Below, one piece after another: positions 23,501 to 36,028 of a stretch of 64,000 nucleotides of DNA; within the stretch, counting starts at the first letter, position 1; every line of letters begins with the position of its first letter. A program made the translations under genes and the position numbers. The notes under the pieces are model-generated. The model saw only the letters and a program-made list of their open reading frames with translations. It searched no databases and was not told the DNA's origin. Source of the stretch: Filosporella fistucella (Eukaryota > Ascomycota > Leotiomycetes > Helotiales). The stretch lies in assembly GCA_030077755.1 (NCBI GenBank), contig JAQJZZ010000008.1, positions 2,790,001 through 2,854,000 on the forward strand. The letters are read 5' to 3'.

Positions 23501-24126
23501 ATGGATCGCGATTTAAGAAGTTTCGCTCTAGCAGTTCTGCCATGTGCGACGTATGTGGAAGCACAAGGCACCCTTCCGCCATGCGCAGTGAGTTGAATAT
23601 ACCAGATAAAATCATTGATAGGGAAAATAATTGACCATATTATAAGGAAACTTGTGTAAAGCAATTCACAATCGACTCTACCATTGGTGGCTGCAGTAAT
23701 GTGGATGCAACTTGCATATGTTCCAACGATGCCTTTCTGGGCAGCATATCATGCTGTATTGTCTCTGCTTGCACTCCAGCGGATCAGAAATCGACGCTTC
23801 AGTTTGCAGTGGGTTGGTGCAAGTCGAATGCGATTGAGATAACACAGACGGCGGTGGTATGTTCATCAACTAGTCCAACCACGATAAAAGGCTCTGCTTC
23901 ATCAATTTCGACGCCCGAATCGCAGCTTAGCAGCAGTTCACAGGGAATATTGCCAACCACAAACACTCGACCTTCATCGACAGTATCATTATCGAGCTCC
24001 ACAACCTCAACGGAAATCAATCAACCAACGAATCCTTCTAACAGCAAACCGTCTACTGGTGGAAAAGTCGGAATAGCCGTTGGGGTGGTTCTACTGGCAG
24101 TCCTCCCAGCTGTGATAATTTCGTAA
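23501..24126 (+). CDS. CFEM-domain surface protein, probably GPI-anchored
   Basis: Two exons, 23501-23587 and 23647-24126, give 188 residues. The N-terminus is a short hydrophobic signal segment (SFALAVLPCATYVEAQG). The CFEM pattern follows the splice: LPPCAETC, then GGC, SNVDATCIC with the Asp before CxC, SISCCIVSAC and GWC. A long Ser/Thr-rich stalk (about residues 95-165) and a C-terminal hydrophobic tail (VGIAVGVVLLAVLPAV) fit GPI anchoring or a single membrane anchor. CFEM proteins act in fungal surface adhesion, haem/iron handling and pathogenesis. An in-frame ATG at 23465 would add 12 residues before the signal segment; the shorter start looks better. Confidence 0.82.
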
Positions 24127-24903
24127 CTTTTAAGTCATAGCAAACGTGGTGTAATTCAAGACTAGATACGCTCAAGGCAAAAAATATCAGATCTTTACTA
24201 GGAAATACTACAAACTCACGAAGATTAGAAGAAATAGAGGCGGATATTGAAAAAGGGATAAAAGATGAAGAGAGGAAGGGTTTGGAATGTCGATCAGATC
24301 AAGTGTGAAGGGGCATTCATCGAGTATTGGAGCTCAGCAATTCTTTCAGACGCAGAGAAGAATAATGATGCTAAGTGAATGTATGCTTGAAGTCCTGTCA
24401 CTTCGATCATTGACTGATGCGATAGCCGCGGTTTTGCGATGTCTGTGTTCGATTTGGAGATGGGGCGGAAGGCAGATTTTTAGGCTCTTGTGTGTCATGT
24501 TCCATTGGAACAAGCCTCACAACCACAACATTCGGGCAATGCACCCCCTGCACTGCCTCCACCCTCTGTTCATGTAAGATGGATATTGAATTCGTGCGAT
24601 TCAGCCACAAGCCATCCATTCTGTCCAAACAAACGATCTTGTGCCTGTGTGTGTTCCGCTATCTGCACAAATGGCATATGCTGACACACCATTTTATGCG
24701 CCCGGGGCAGAGGCTGTGCAGCTGGAAATGAGATTTTTGAGCCTCGCGATGCTCTCTGCAGCCTTTTGCTTTGCAGCAATGCACTTCCAATTCGAGACAC
24801 CGGCGAGCCTATTGTCTCTATGGGCCTCTCATCTTTTATATACGCCAATGAGCCCCCTCACTCGCCACAGACCTGACTGCCCAAGGCCAGCAAAATCGCT
24901 TCA
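24127..24903. other. Intergenic region
   Basis: About 0.8 kb between the CFEM gene and the kinase. Frames here include a Cys-rich stretch (CACVCSAICTNGIC near 24650) but no start, signal peptide or splice structure makes a gene. The right end is the kinase promoter. Confidence 0.35.
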
Positions 24904-27491
24904 ATGAGGTCTCTTTTCAATTGTTTTGACTTCCTTCCTCAACGCAAAATCCGACGTCGTATTTCCCAAGAGGCAAAATCGAAAGCTGATCAGCTGGAGC
25001 TCGGAGAGGAGGCCGAAGTTAGTGTCTACCGCTGATAAAATGCATAAATCCTGACTAGTTGCAGACAACACACATTCAGACAAATTCCGTACCGCTTGCA
25101 TCCGCCGAAACATCGAACGCAGTTGACAAAGTTATCGCCCCTCAAGCCGAAAGAATAAATCGTGTGGAATTCCATCTCCCAGTGGCAACTGCCAAGCACA
25201 CTCTGGAAGGCCAAGCCGAGAAGGGAAAGGAGGTGAGCGTTGCAGAGGATAATACCACACACTCTGAAGATGCAGGACGACGCTGTCATTCCCCAGAGCC
25301 ACAATTTCCAGAAGATCTCAGTAGTGAAACAGGCGAACAACAATTACATGCAATAAGTGCTATACAAGTTCGAAAATCTGGGGAAGCGGAATTGAATATA
25401 GAACAAGACAAGGATCATCCTGTCATCCCAATTGGAAATCGTGATCGGGTGGATGGACCAAAGATCACAGTGCGCCAGCCTACTCTGATCCCCTCTAAAC
25501 AGGGCCAAGAAGAGCTGGGGCACCCTTCGCCTGATACACTCGCTGCGCCATTGTCCAGGAAAAGCTCAGGATCCTCATCTAACAGAAGTCGTGCAGACAG
25601 CAATGGCTCTTTAAAGAAAGCGCATTGGCTCAAAAGTAAGTTGGATGAGGCTAGGGTTGAATGCCAGAGACCAGCTCACAGCTACATTGTTCCAAGATCG
25701 ATCCAGGATGGGCTAATAACTACCCATGTTGTTGCCGAAGACATTCGCGCCAGGAATCCAGACATCGAGATGCCTGTGGCAGTAGAATACGCAACGAGGG
25801 CATGCCAGGATGCTGTTCGGTTGTATGCTATTCTCGCATATATCAAAAAGGGCGCCGATATCTGCTCGCTCCTCGATGAAGGAGTAACTGATTCCGATTT
25901 GCCTCTCATCAGGACGCCATGTGAAAGAAGTCGATTTGCGCTCAGACATCGTGACGGGCGAGAAATTAGAACGATGATGACCTGGATGGATAAACACTTG
26001 GAAAATTTTGACCGCTTTCAGTGGTGGATGATCGCACCAGTTTTCACCAAGGGAAGCCACCATACACTGGACTCGAAGACGGTACTACCATTTATTCATT
26101 TCGAAAATATGAGCGATGATAGCACAAGGGACCAAGGGGGCTATAGCGAGGTATATCCAGTCCGCATCCATCCAGCGCATCACAAGTTTTGGCCAGAGGT
26201 AGAGTCAGAGGTATGTGCACCGGCATCCCATGTCTTCAAATTTTCTGACTTTGCGCAGGGAAAAGCAGACTTGGTTGCTGTCAAACGCTTATTTTCTTCC
26301 GAAAGAGAAGAGTTCGACAAAGAAGTTGAGATCCTCACCACACTGGGGCAGAAAAATCATCCACATCTCATCCAACTTTTAGCGACCTATGAACAGGACA
26401 AAAGATTCCACCTCTTATTTCCCTACGCAGACTCCAACCTGCAAAAGTATTGGGACACCCACCCTTCGCCATCTTTTGATGATACCACAGTATTATGGTC
26501 TCTGAGGCAAATGACAGGAATTGCTCAAGGGCTTACGGTGATTCATAACTTCAAACCAACGCATAGACATCCCGTTTCTGGTGTAGATGATGTCGAGGGA
26601 GTCGAGTTGAAAGTGACCGAGGGAGAACAGTACTTCGGAAGACATGGTGATATCAAACCCGAGAACATTCTTTGGTTTTCTTCGTCACAAAGATCGCCAG
26701 ATCCTTTGGGGGTGCTTCAAATTGCAGACTTTGGACTGGGCAGGTTCCACGGGAGAGACTCTAGATCGAGAGTTAACCCGTATGACGTCAAATCATCTCC
26801 AACGTACGAGCCTCCAGAATGCAGACTGCATCGTCCTGTTGCACGGGAGTATGACATTTGGAGCTTGGGCTGTCTGTACTTGGAGTTCATTACTTGGCTT
26901 CTCAAAGGATCGGCCCAAATAGAGGGTTTCGCCGATTTCCGGGGTCGCCAGGCAACTGGGACTGGCATCAATGATGATAACTTCTTCACGATTGTCGAAG
27001 GAAAGGCTGTGGTTCGAGAAACGGTCGTGAATTGGAGCGACATTCTTCAAGAAGATGAGAAGTGCTCGCAACTTATGCACGACATACTAGATTTCATCAT
27101 GAAAGATCTGCTGAAGATCGAATCTTCCGATCGATGCAAGGCGTCCTGGCTCTGCCACCGTTTCACGATGTTCCTAGAAAGGGCAGAGAAAGATGCGGAC
27201 TACATGCTGAAGCCAGTACCACGTCAACGCCCAAGCACAGGGAATCGAACAAATTCTGCTCCCATGAATCTGTACCCGACGGCCTCGAAGACAAAACGGC
27301 ATTCCGCAGCATCAATTGTTGAGCAGACCACCACAGCACCAGCATTCGCAGCGAACATGAAGGCTGACCATAGCAAGCCCAAAGATCTCGTTCTACGGTC
27401 TCAAAATACGCCAAACTTCCCGGCTGCTTTTGTCCCTAGATATGCGGATTCCACGACGCGTGGTGCAAATCCAACTTGGCGAAGTGTATGA
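24904..27491 (+). CDS. Divergent serine/threonine protein kinase
   Basis: Two exons, 24904-25017 and 25065-27491, give 846 residues; the long frame has no ATG at its 5' end and needs the first exon (MRSLFNCFDFLPQRKIRRR). Residues 40-230 are low-complexity and charged. Residues 240-370 are helical, with PDIEMPVAVEYATRACQDAV and MAPVF-type loops. The kinase domain covers about 397-737: Gly-rich loop GGYSEVY, Lys in VAVKR (~441), catalytic loop HGDIKPENIL (~566, HGD in place of HRD), ADFGLG (~593), YEPPE (~621) and YDIWSLGCLYLEF. All catalytic residues are present, so it is probably active; HGD is common in fungal kinases of this kind. The C-terminal tail is basic and Ser/Thr-rich. Downstream lies a decayed NLR gene. 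Confidence 0.85.
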
Positions 27492-28439
27492 GCCACCAGA
27501 TCTTGTGAAAGGCACGCCATTCCCCGACGTGAGCTACGCCGATGCAGTGTGGCTTTCCGTTCGCTCTCCATTTACAACTCCGCCTCTGTCTTTGTCTTAT
27601 TCACGAAGACAGGATGGGAAGAAAGGTAGCTCCATAGCTCCGCCTTACCGGGCCATTCTTCCTTGACCCGAGACTAGGAACCCGCGTGAAGACAGAAGAG
27701 ATAGATTTTGACTACAAATCTTACACACCAAGGAGTGTAGCATCTTGGTATGTTTCCCACTGCCGTCGTCATGAATGAGTCGTACTGACAGCATTAGATG
27801 CTTCTCAGCCCTAATACCAGGCAAGAAAAAACTGCTCCAATAGATATCTTACTTCGATAGCTGCAAGAAGGCTGTGAAACTCCTGAACGAAACTTGACGT
27901 CATTGTCGGTGTAGATATATAAGATGCATGTGCAAGTCGCACGTTTGATGGAAAATCGTAAGAAGTTGGATAAGTCGCGTTGAAGGAGGAAGAATGTTGA
28001 CGCGCTTGGGGAAGGCTGTTTTGACTAGCGTAAACTTTATTTACACCCCCTCAAAGCCCCTGAAAACAGCTCGCCTATTTGATGCACCTCGTTCGCCTGA
28101 AGTATTCTAATTTATACCAATTACTCCATGGAATGGCCATCGGTATCATCATCATTTTTAATCAAATGCTAATGCCCTCTCGTACAACGGCTACCTCTCC
28201 ATTCTTAGGGCATAACAATGTTCCATATCGGTTCATAGAGATCAGCTTCCTCGCACCAGGGCCAAGCCAATCATTAGGAAGAAAAAATTGCTTTGTGTAT
28301 TACGTGTTTGTGGATGATGGAGGATTCTCTGCTAAATAGCCTAACAAGCTCATGCTGAGATATCAGTCCCCATTGATCTGTTTCGCATATTTTGAGTCGC
28401 CACATGCTGAATCATGCCGTTGTACATTGTGTTCATGCC
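27492..28439. other. Intergenic region
   Basis: About 0.95 kb between the kinase and the NLR remnant. No supported gene. Confidence 0.35.
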
Positions 28440-30628
28440 CTGAAGATTCCGTCCAGCGCCCGTTGAGTATCATCTGGAGTATACCAATTGTCTTGTATTC
28501 TCTCTAAAGCAATCTTAGCCCAGAGAAAAGACCCATTGGCTTTGGACAAAATGCTATCAATAATCTTTGTTCGCTGCTCTTGGATGTTTTCGGGGATGAT
28601 TCTGGTAATACAATCTGAAACATGAGCCGAAATATCTTACGCAGTGTCGTTTGCTCGGATTTCTTCGTGATGCACGCTTGCCTCCATTCCCAAGATTGAA
28701 TCCAAATCTTTGGTTGATCTGCTAACAAGAAGTACCTTGATAGTGGTAGCCGAAACCATCTTAGTCATGCGCTCACATAAAATACTGGGCGATTCCGCTT
28801 CGTCCAGTCCATCTATCACCCAGAAACGTGGCTCATCGAATTTGAGACGAAACAGAATGCCTTCAAAAATTGTGTCCCATATAAACTGGTATTTCTGTGA
28901 TGCAAACGCAACCCCACTCTTTTGAAATTTGACAGCAGAGCTATTCGAAATTCTTCGTGTTTCTGTGTGATCTAGAAAGCGAGAATGCGAAGAAAGTAAG
29001 ACACAGTCCGGCTTTCGTGATGTCTAACTTAGAAAAAAATGATACTGACATGAACTGGGCACAAAACCGCGCTTTACATAATGTATTAAAAAGCTCGAAA
29101 ACGTCGTTTTGCCAACCGCGGGTGGACCAGTGAGCCAATAGAGTCTCTGTCCTTCTGCTGAAGTATTTTCTGCCCAATCAGGAAAGGAAAATTTCCCCAA
29201 GATTCATTGGCAAGAATGAGGATGTCATTTCTGACGGAATGTTTCCAAGTCGTCCTCCAAGTCTTTTATACCCAGCTTTTGTTCCAGAGATGCAGTTGTA
29301 ATGGTGATGCTGAATGAATCCAGAAGTTAGAGCTTCGAAATTTTTAATATGTTGGTGAGCGGCAATGTGGTAAATGTAGGGGATACAGCCTACTCAACTT
29401 ATTGATTTTTTTTATAAATGACCGTAGAACATTCCTAATATCCCGACAATTGCAATCCTCTCTGTTCTTGAACTTCGTCAATCCATGTTGATCTGCACAC
29501 AGTGGAGCTGATATCTTGGAGAGATATCCCAGAATGGCAGAAGACTTGTCAATAATCTGGACATAAATTAGCATCCTTGTTTTGTAAGCAGAATGCTCTG
29601 GCAACCATACCATGACCTACCTTAGTCAGGCCAACATTCGTTTTCAGCGTTTCGTGAAATGAAACCAGTGCCAAATCAGTGCATACATTTCGAAATTGTT
29701 TATCGATATCGGATAAGGTTGTAGAACCTTTGTCCAATTCATCGACATATTCTTTGCTGCTGAGCGTTAGTGAAGCGCGAAGCATATTATTGACCGTTGC
29801 GGAAAGGTTCGAGCCCCGGTGCGGGGTTTCAAGAAAAACGATACCGTAGGTCTGGTTTATCATGCTAGCGAACTGGCCGTCAGTTTTGCCTACGATGTAA
29901 GTCTAGCACTATGGTAAGCATAGCTCTCATCTCATCATATGGAACAACTGAATATTTACCTTCTTAATAACAAAGTCCACCCTCGAATGGACCACAAAGA
30001 TAACCGGATGCTATAATAACACAGATCAGAGGTAGGAACGGCTACCAGTGTTTTAGAGGCGGAGATAACGTACCGAACCGATAGGAATATCGTCCTCTTT
30101 ATAGTCGCGCGCATATGTTTGCATTCATAACAGAGGGTCTTTTGCAAAATCAAGAATAGTAAGGTTCGTGCTCTCCTTCAAGAACTTTGCATTGTAGCCA
30201 AATGTGAAGATCCTCGTGTTCGAAAAGACCACTTCGCTTGCTAGCCATGGCGGCCAGAAGTCTCTCACATCTCTCTCAAATGACCATGTCGTTCTTGATG
30301 ATCCTTCCAAGCCATGTACAAATATCAGATCTACAACCGGATGATTGCAGTCATGTACCAGACTCAGATCATCGGGGTCCTGTTTTGACGACAGTGGAGA
30401 CTCTTTAGCAGTAAACCAGCGGGGTAAGAGTTTTCCGAATGCAGAGAAAGACAAACCAGATGTCGAGTGGTGCTTCAATACGTTTGGCCTTGCTAGGGTT
30501 CTAGAAGCATCAACCGAGTTCGTGAGCGTCATGGACGGCTCCGACGCACGACGCTGTTCTTCTTTAAAGTTTGCTGTCTCCAATAGTTCCTGCTGCCCTT
30601 TGAATTGACTTGAATCATCCACCTGCAT
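28440..30628 (-). pseudogene. Decayed NLR-like gene: lipase-like domain plus NACHT/NB-ARC NTPase
   Basis: Minus-strand remnant of a fungal NOD-like receptor. In order: an N-terminal alpha/beta-hydrolase (DUF676/LipA-like) domain (VDLIFVHGLEGSSRTTW, IFTFGYNAKF, a degraded nucleophile region near 29995-30020, then IVFLETPHRGSNLS); a linker ending IRNVLRSFIKKI; a P-loop (YWLTGPPAVGKTTF near 29105-29145); and a Walker B (WVIDGLDEAESPS near 28800). Breaks are visible: an in-frame TGA at 30127-30125, a small compensating frameshift pair around the hydrolase serine, and an in-frame TAA at 28639-28637. After SFLWAKIALERI the frame runs out without a repeat domain. Intact relatives control heterokaryon incompatibility and innate-type cell death. 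This copy is probably non-functional. Confidence 0.78.
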
Positions 30629-31196
30629 TGATTCTGGGACAGGTTCTCGACAATTGCGCCCGAGGGTTTTGAACGTTTGTCGCTGAATTTCTCGTTAGCA
30701 AGGATGTGCGCGCTTCAGGCAACGGGCTACAGTCGATTCACCATTCTGAACGAGATAGCCTAGCATTAGGGAGAAAGTCTTTCTCTGATTCCATCGAGAT
30801 AATGTTCAAAATGCGGCGCTAAGATGAATGATGAGATAAACTCACGACCGCCGTTAGCAAGTTTATCGCCACGTTTTCGCGAATCAAAAAATAGAGTGGA
30901 GTGGAGTTCTCCTGAGAGGATGAAAACTTACTGCGTACGGGTTTCAGCCTCAAGACCAGGCCAGAACCTTTCGTGAGGGTCGTTGAGCCTATCTTTCTGG
31001 CTTGGTTGCAGCGCGACTGTAAAGACTTTTAGGTCAGAACAATTCTAGTGGATGTCCCAAGAGTCTTGAACTTTTAATCTGACATGCTGCAGCACACTTG
31101 GGGCTTGTCCACTGTTGTAAACTTACTTGGTGTCCAAAAGTGATTCCGCCCCCAATCTAATGCAGGACAAACATAACCCAAGTTGACCAGTATGCT

Positions 31197-32800
31197 TTAT
31201 GTCCAAAGATCAAGAAGTAATAGCAAAGTGGAGAGCAGTTTCGGCATCCTCGCATTGAAGGGTGTCATTATGTACAACCAGGGAAACATGAATTGTACGT
31301 ATCGGAAGGTCCGCAATGGTCCAAAGCGATCAATGATTTTTGAGCCCACGAAGGCCTGAGCGATAATTGAAATGATTGCCTGAGTCAGCAGGATATTTGC
31401 TATGCTTGATGTCTTCATTCCAAAGCCAATGCTAAATTAGAAAAAGTTAACTTTTCCTGAATTTTCGGTGGCTGAGGTGGCTAGAAAGTTGGTATGATGA
31501 CATCCGAAGATAGTTTATGAAAAGCTAGCAGAGAGACTGTAATTATCTGCAAGATGACTTGTTGTGTGTAAGATGAAGTTTTAGTTGGCTGGAGGCGGAT
31601 GGCTGGAATTCTTTGGGAATGGGTTCTTCGAGTTCAATATCTGGGACAACCGCTATTTTCCCCGAATTGGTTGTCAAATCCTCTGATGGCATAGTTGAGT
31701 ATTCCTGAAGTCGGTCACTATGGGTCGTCTTACTTGTATTCTTGACAACCCAATTTGTAAGCTTCTGTCCTGTATTGGGCCGGTTTCTCACCAGAGGGTG
31801 CGACTCGTCCAGGAAAATGAACCCAAGAATACCCCTAGTCACTACAAATCCCGCCACAATCAGATTGGATAGGAGGTATGGAACTCTCCCAGATGGAATC
31901 TTTAGCAAAGATCGATGGCATATTGTTCACTGGGTCAGCGAGATGACATCCTATTATAGGCCCAACAAGGCTTCTACACTTCGTCGGTCAGTCAAGGATA
32001 ATTAAATATTCATGATCAAAGCCCCAGAGTCGATGTTGAGCTTACCCAAGTCCTCTCAAGAACGGAACAACGGAGAAACCCTTTCCTACAGGGAAGAGAC
32101 GGTGAGAATTTGAGCACAAGATGTGATGGACAGACATAGGAGGGAAAACTGCCTTGATGTTTCTTCATCGTCACCAGCTCCCAATACACGCGGATACAAC
32201 GGCTACATTTAGATTTGTCAAGCCCCCAAATAGTCTCGCACATAAAGTCATCCACACACTTGAGGAAAGGCCAAAAGCCAGAGCAGAATCACTCCCATAA
32301 AAGCGCCAATGATCAAGTCGCCTTCCTTCCAATTGGGTCACTGACTTTGGCTAAAGAAGGCCTGTACAAAATTCGCCAAAGGTAAATATTGCAACTGTCA
32401 AGGAGGGATATGCAGATGCTTGCGCATCGCGCTTCGAGCCATCAGGGAGAAACGACCGCATCATAAAATATGTAGGCGCACAGCGCAGGCTAGAAAAAGG
32501 CTGGATGGAAATGCTTGATGTGACTAACTACCGTGCAAATAAGTGTAGGCTGAGAGCCTACCCAAGTGTGGCTCTTGCGTAACAAAATAGACGCATGGGA
32601 AGATTGTCATCCAAGCCAATGCTTCACTGAAGCGAAACATGCCTACATTCAGTATTGGAACAAGATTCAATTGATCAATTAAGCGTCACTTTCAAGCCTA
32701 ACTTACTCAAAATGAAAAGCTGCCATCGCATGCAGGCGTAATTAGCTTCAATGTCCGACGTCGTTTCCACATCCAGTGGAACATCTGCGTTCTGTGCCAT
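31197..32800 (-). pseudogene. Decayed MFS transporter (ZRT/YCR023c-like)
   Basis: The start at 32800 reads MAQNADVPLDVET, then after one good intron FRFSEALAWMTIFPCVYF, the first membrane segment of a fungal MFS subfamily. Further pieces in shifting frames include LFGGLTNLN, LLSNLIVAGFVVTRGILGFIFLDESHP and, near the C-terminus, TSSIANILLTQAIISIIAQ with KIIDRFGPLRTFRYVQ. Stops and frame changes interrupt the sequence between these blocks (around 32000-32500), and no splice set rejoins all of them. It lies directly upstream of the NLR remnant on the same strand, so the two form one decayed block. The original substrate cannot be told. Confidence 0.65.
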
Positions 32801-33487
32801 TATGCGGGAGAAATTGCATCGAATTGCTATCCAAGAGTCGCCATAGATATTTTCGAATGGCTCGATATCATTTTGATGTCAAGGCAAGTTCATAGTCAGT
32901 TGTTCAAAGTTGTCTGACACTGTGGAACACGTTTCATGTGACTTTTGTCAACGGCAGCCTCCCTCATCAGGCATCAGGCTGAATTAAAAGTACTTTATTC
33001 TCGAACAGGTAGTGAACTGATTGGTTATCTTTGAGTGGGACCATTTTTTTTCATCTTTAGGCACCATTAATATTGAGCTCTTGTTGCGATTGAGATCGTA
33101 AACCTCAAGAGCTGAATTTCATGTCTGATTATCGGGATAAGAAGTTTGATCAGATTGGCCAGATTGAGCACATCCGGGTTCTGCTGTGCCATTCGTACGG
33201 CCAAGCACATACCAATGAAGAAGTCTATTGGCTGTATTTAGCCTGCAACAATCATTAATACCTCATTGGCACAGGAGTCCACTTTTCAATTGGGCGACAA
33301 ATCTCAAATATTTACTTTTTGCGCGCACCTGTTCCGTCAAGATCCTTTTTGAACTTTTTCCGAAGCCACACGCCGTGGTTGCATGCAGCGCACCACGGCG
33401 TGTGGAAAATTGAGTTCACGACAAGGAACGACTTTCCACCTCATCACTCACTTCCTTACCTCAAGAGGTTGAAACAAGCTTGTCGCA
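32801..33487. other. Intergenic region between divergent loci
   Basis: About 0.7 kb with the methyltransferase promoter at its right end. It contains a short inverted repeat around CACGCCGTGG at 33368-33404 (CACACGCCGTGG versus CCACGGCGTGTG). No gene. Confidence 0.4.
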
Positions 33488-34984
33488 ATGGCATCGAGTG
33501 AAGCGAGCATGGTCCCCGAGGACAAACATACGCCACAAGTAAAAGCAAGCGGGTTATCAAGCGATATGGAAACCTCGACGACAGACCAATCTGATGATCA
33601 AGATACCCAAGCTGAAACCCACGACCAAGAAGCTGGCGGTGCTGAAAGCATATATGCACCCAGTACAACGGCTTCATCTATCAGTGTACCAATTCTAGAA
33701 GTTGATACGGTAAGCAGCATGATCGTATATTGCTGGAATTATTCTTAATGTTATCCAGGATGAAGGATTTTCAGATGCCGATTCTGCGATAACAAATGTG
33801 GGAGGCGGGTGAGCTTTCCATCTCGACCTCAAATGTCGACATCTCATGGTTACTCAGGAGCACTCAATCAGTTCGATCGAGTCTCTATGACTATGTTGAA
33901 GAGAATGGCAGGATGTATCATAGATACAAAGAAGGAAGTACGAAATCCCCGACCCCGGCAAAAATCCCTAAGGAAAACCATGACCTAACTCATATCGCAG
34001 AATACATTATGCCAAATGACACAGTAAGTGAAATGCCGATATAGAGATCAAATTATTGAAAAAATCGAACTAGAAGGAGCAAGAAAGACTAGGTTTGTCT
34101 CATGATCTAAAGGCACTTGAAACCGCTCTGATATTGTCTTCAAGATTTACAACATCAAATTTGTCTCATATTGCTCGACGGGCGATTGCATCTTGCACCA
34201 ATTAAAAAGGACCTTCAAAGTGCTCTTGACATTGGAACGGGAACAGGTCTCTGGGCAATTGAATTTGGTATTTCTCGATATGACACTCTTTATAATTTTG
34301 GGCTGAGCAATATTCAGCCAGCAAATATCCCTCAGCAACAGTAATCGGAACAGACTTGAGTCCTATACAGCCAGAATAGTGTGTATGGATCTCCTGCATG
34401 ATAAATTTTGCTAACATCTCAGTGTCCCACCAAACCTTCAGTTCGAGGTCGATGATGCCGAGGATGATTGGATATACTCTCATTCTTTCGACTACATTCA
34501 CATGCGAGCAATGATGACATGTTTTAAAGATCCTCGCTCGATCATCGAGAAAGCTTTCAACTTTACAAACCCCGGTGGCTGGGTAGAACTACAAGATGCG
34601 GTGTTCCCCATTCGGTGTCACGATGATACTTTAGAGGGCACAGCATTAGACAAATGGAGCAAGGCATGTGTAGAAGGAGCAGCGAAATTAGGCAGAGTCT
34701 GGACCAACGTACCGAATTATCGACCCTGGATGATTGAAATGGGGTTCGAGGATGTACATGAGAAGATTTTCGAGATCCCGCTCAACCCTTGGCCAAGAGG
34801 AAAGAAACAGAAGGAGTTGGGAATGTGGTTTCAGGCTGATTTCTTGGATGCAGTGAGTGCGAGTATGGCCGTGTTGACAAGAGGGCTTGGTTGGAAAGCG
34901 GAGGAGGTAGAGGTGATGTTGGTGGATGTGAGGAACGACATCAAGAACAAGGCAGTGCATGGATATATGCCAGTGTTAGTATAA
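33488..34984 (+). CDS. LaeA-like SAM-dependent methyltransferase
   Basis: Seven exons: 33488-33709, 33759-33808, 33858-34023, 34074-34092, 34145-34267, 34318-34378 and 34423-34984, giving 400 residues. All phases match, and each join restores family sequence. The N-terminal ~90 residues are acidic and low-complexity. SLYDYVEENGRMYHRYKEG opens the domain, then ERLDLQHQI, SAM motif I ALDIGTGTGLWAIEF (~180), GTDLSPIQPEYVPPN, VDDAEDDWIYSHSFDYIHMR and PGGWVELQD. Exon 4 is only 19 nt. Relatives include the secondary-metabolism regulator LaeA and many TAM-type methyltransferases; which role this copy has cannot be read here. Function as a methyltransferase is well supported. Confidence 0.88.
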
Positions 34985-36028
34985 CTCTGCCAAATCTCGT
35001 TCTTACGTTAACAGAAATCATAGGCATTCTGTTTGGGGAAGAAAGCCCAGGTCATGATGACAACGGGAACCATAGATGAGCATATATACAGCCGACCGTG
35101 TGGGACTCTGCAAAATTTCCTAAACTAGTTTATGGAACGATAATTGAACATATCGAAATCATCAAATAGCAACAAATAATACATGAAGTACGTATCTTGC
35201 TAGCAACAAATGGCTTGCCAAGATGTGCCAAACCTAATCTGCCCTCACTGTCCCGACCGAAACCTAACATGCGAGCAACAGAAGTCTAAAACGAATGCTA
35301 AAGTCTGGAAAAAGAAACCTACTAGCTCATACCACTAATGGCCACCACCTCAATAACCGAACCTAGTCATAGGCTATTATATGTTACATGCTCGTCAATG
35401 TCGAGGTTTTGAAATTACCCGAATGGAAGGCTACCACAATCATCCATATTGCGATGACACCCTCCCCTCCTACACGCCACGGAACACAATGCAATGCTAG
35501 CCGATGATCTTTTATGCGTTTAATATACATCCATGACAGTCCTGAGTACGCTTGCGAAAAGCTTATTTCACTTTGCGGGACGGGCAAGTTCCTGGTTCTC
35601 GGGACAAGATTCAAGGGTGGTGATTGAGCCTCCGTCACCCTTTCATATTGATACTAGCTAAAGCTGAAAATCTCGGTTGTCGGTGCACAATCAATCAATT
35701 ACACGTGCCTAAAAAAAGAATGTGTGCACTTACCCTCGGTTTCGAAGTGATGGTGCCTCTCAGTCCCGGCGCTGCACGGGCCAAAATGCTGGTAACTCGC
35801 TACTACAAACATCTAGTCGATCGATATCACTTTCATAATAGAGAGAAAATAGTTATGATTGCAAATATTTCATCGTATTTTTTGTAGTATAAAAACAGAA
35901 GATAGACAACAAATCCTCTTTCTCAAAACCTATAAGTGTGTGCTCCTCAACAACAAAAACCCTACAAAGCCCGAAGAAGTGAAGAATGAAAACACCAAAA
36001 CTACAAACAGATCCATATTATCTACTGT
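34985..36028. other. Intergenic region between convergent genes
   Basis: About 1 kb between the 3' ends of the methyltransferase (plus strand) and laccase (minus strand). Short frames only; 3' UTRs are expected here. Confidence 0.4.

Noticed and set aside
24490..24690. Cys-rich frame that might be a second small secreted protein
   Set aside because: No signal peptide, and the frames around it are mutually overlapping without splice support.
29795..29830. GGTTCGAGCC-like stretch resembling a tRNA T-loop
   Set aside because: It is the coding sequence for the PHRGSNLS motif of the NLR remnant, and no cloverleaf can be drawn around it.
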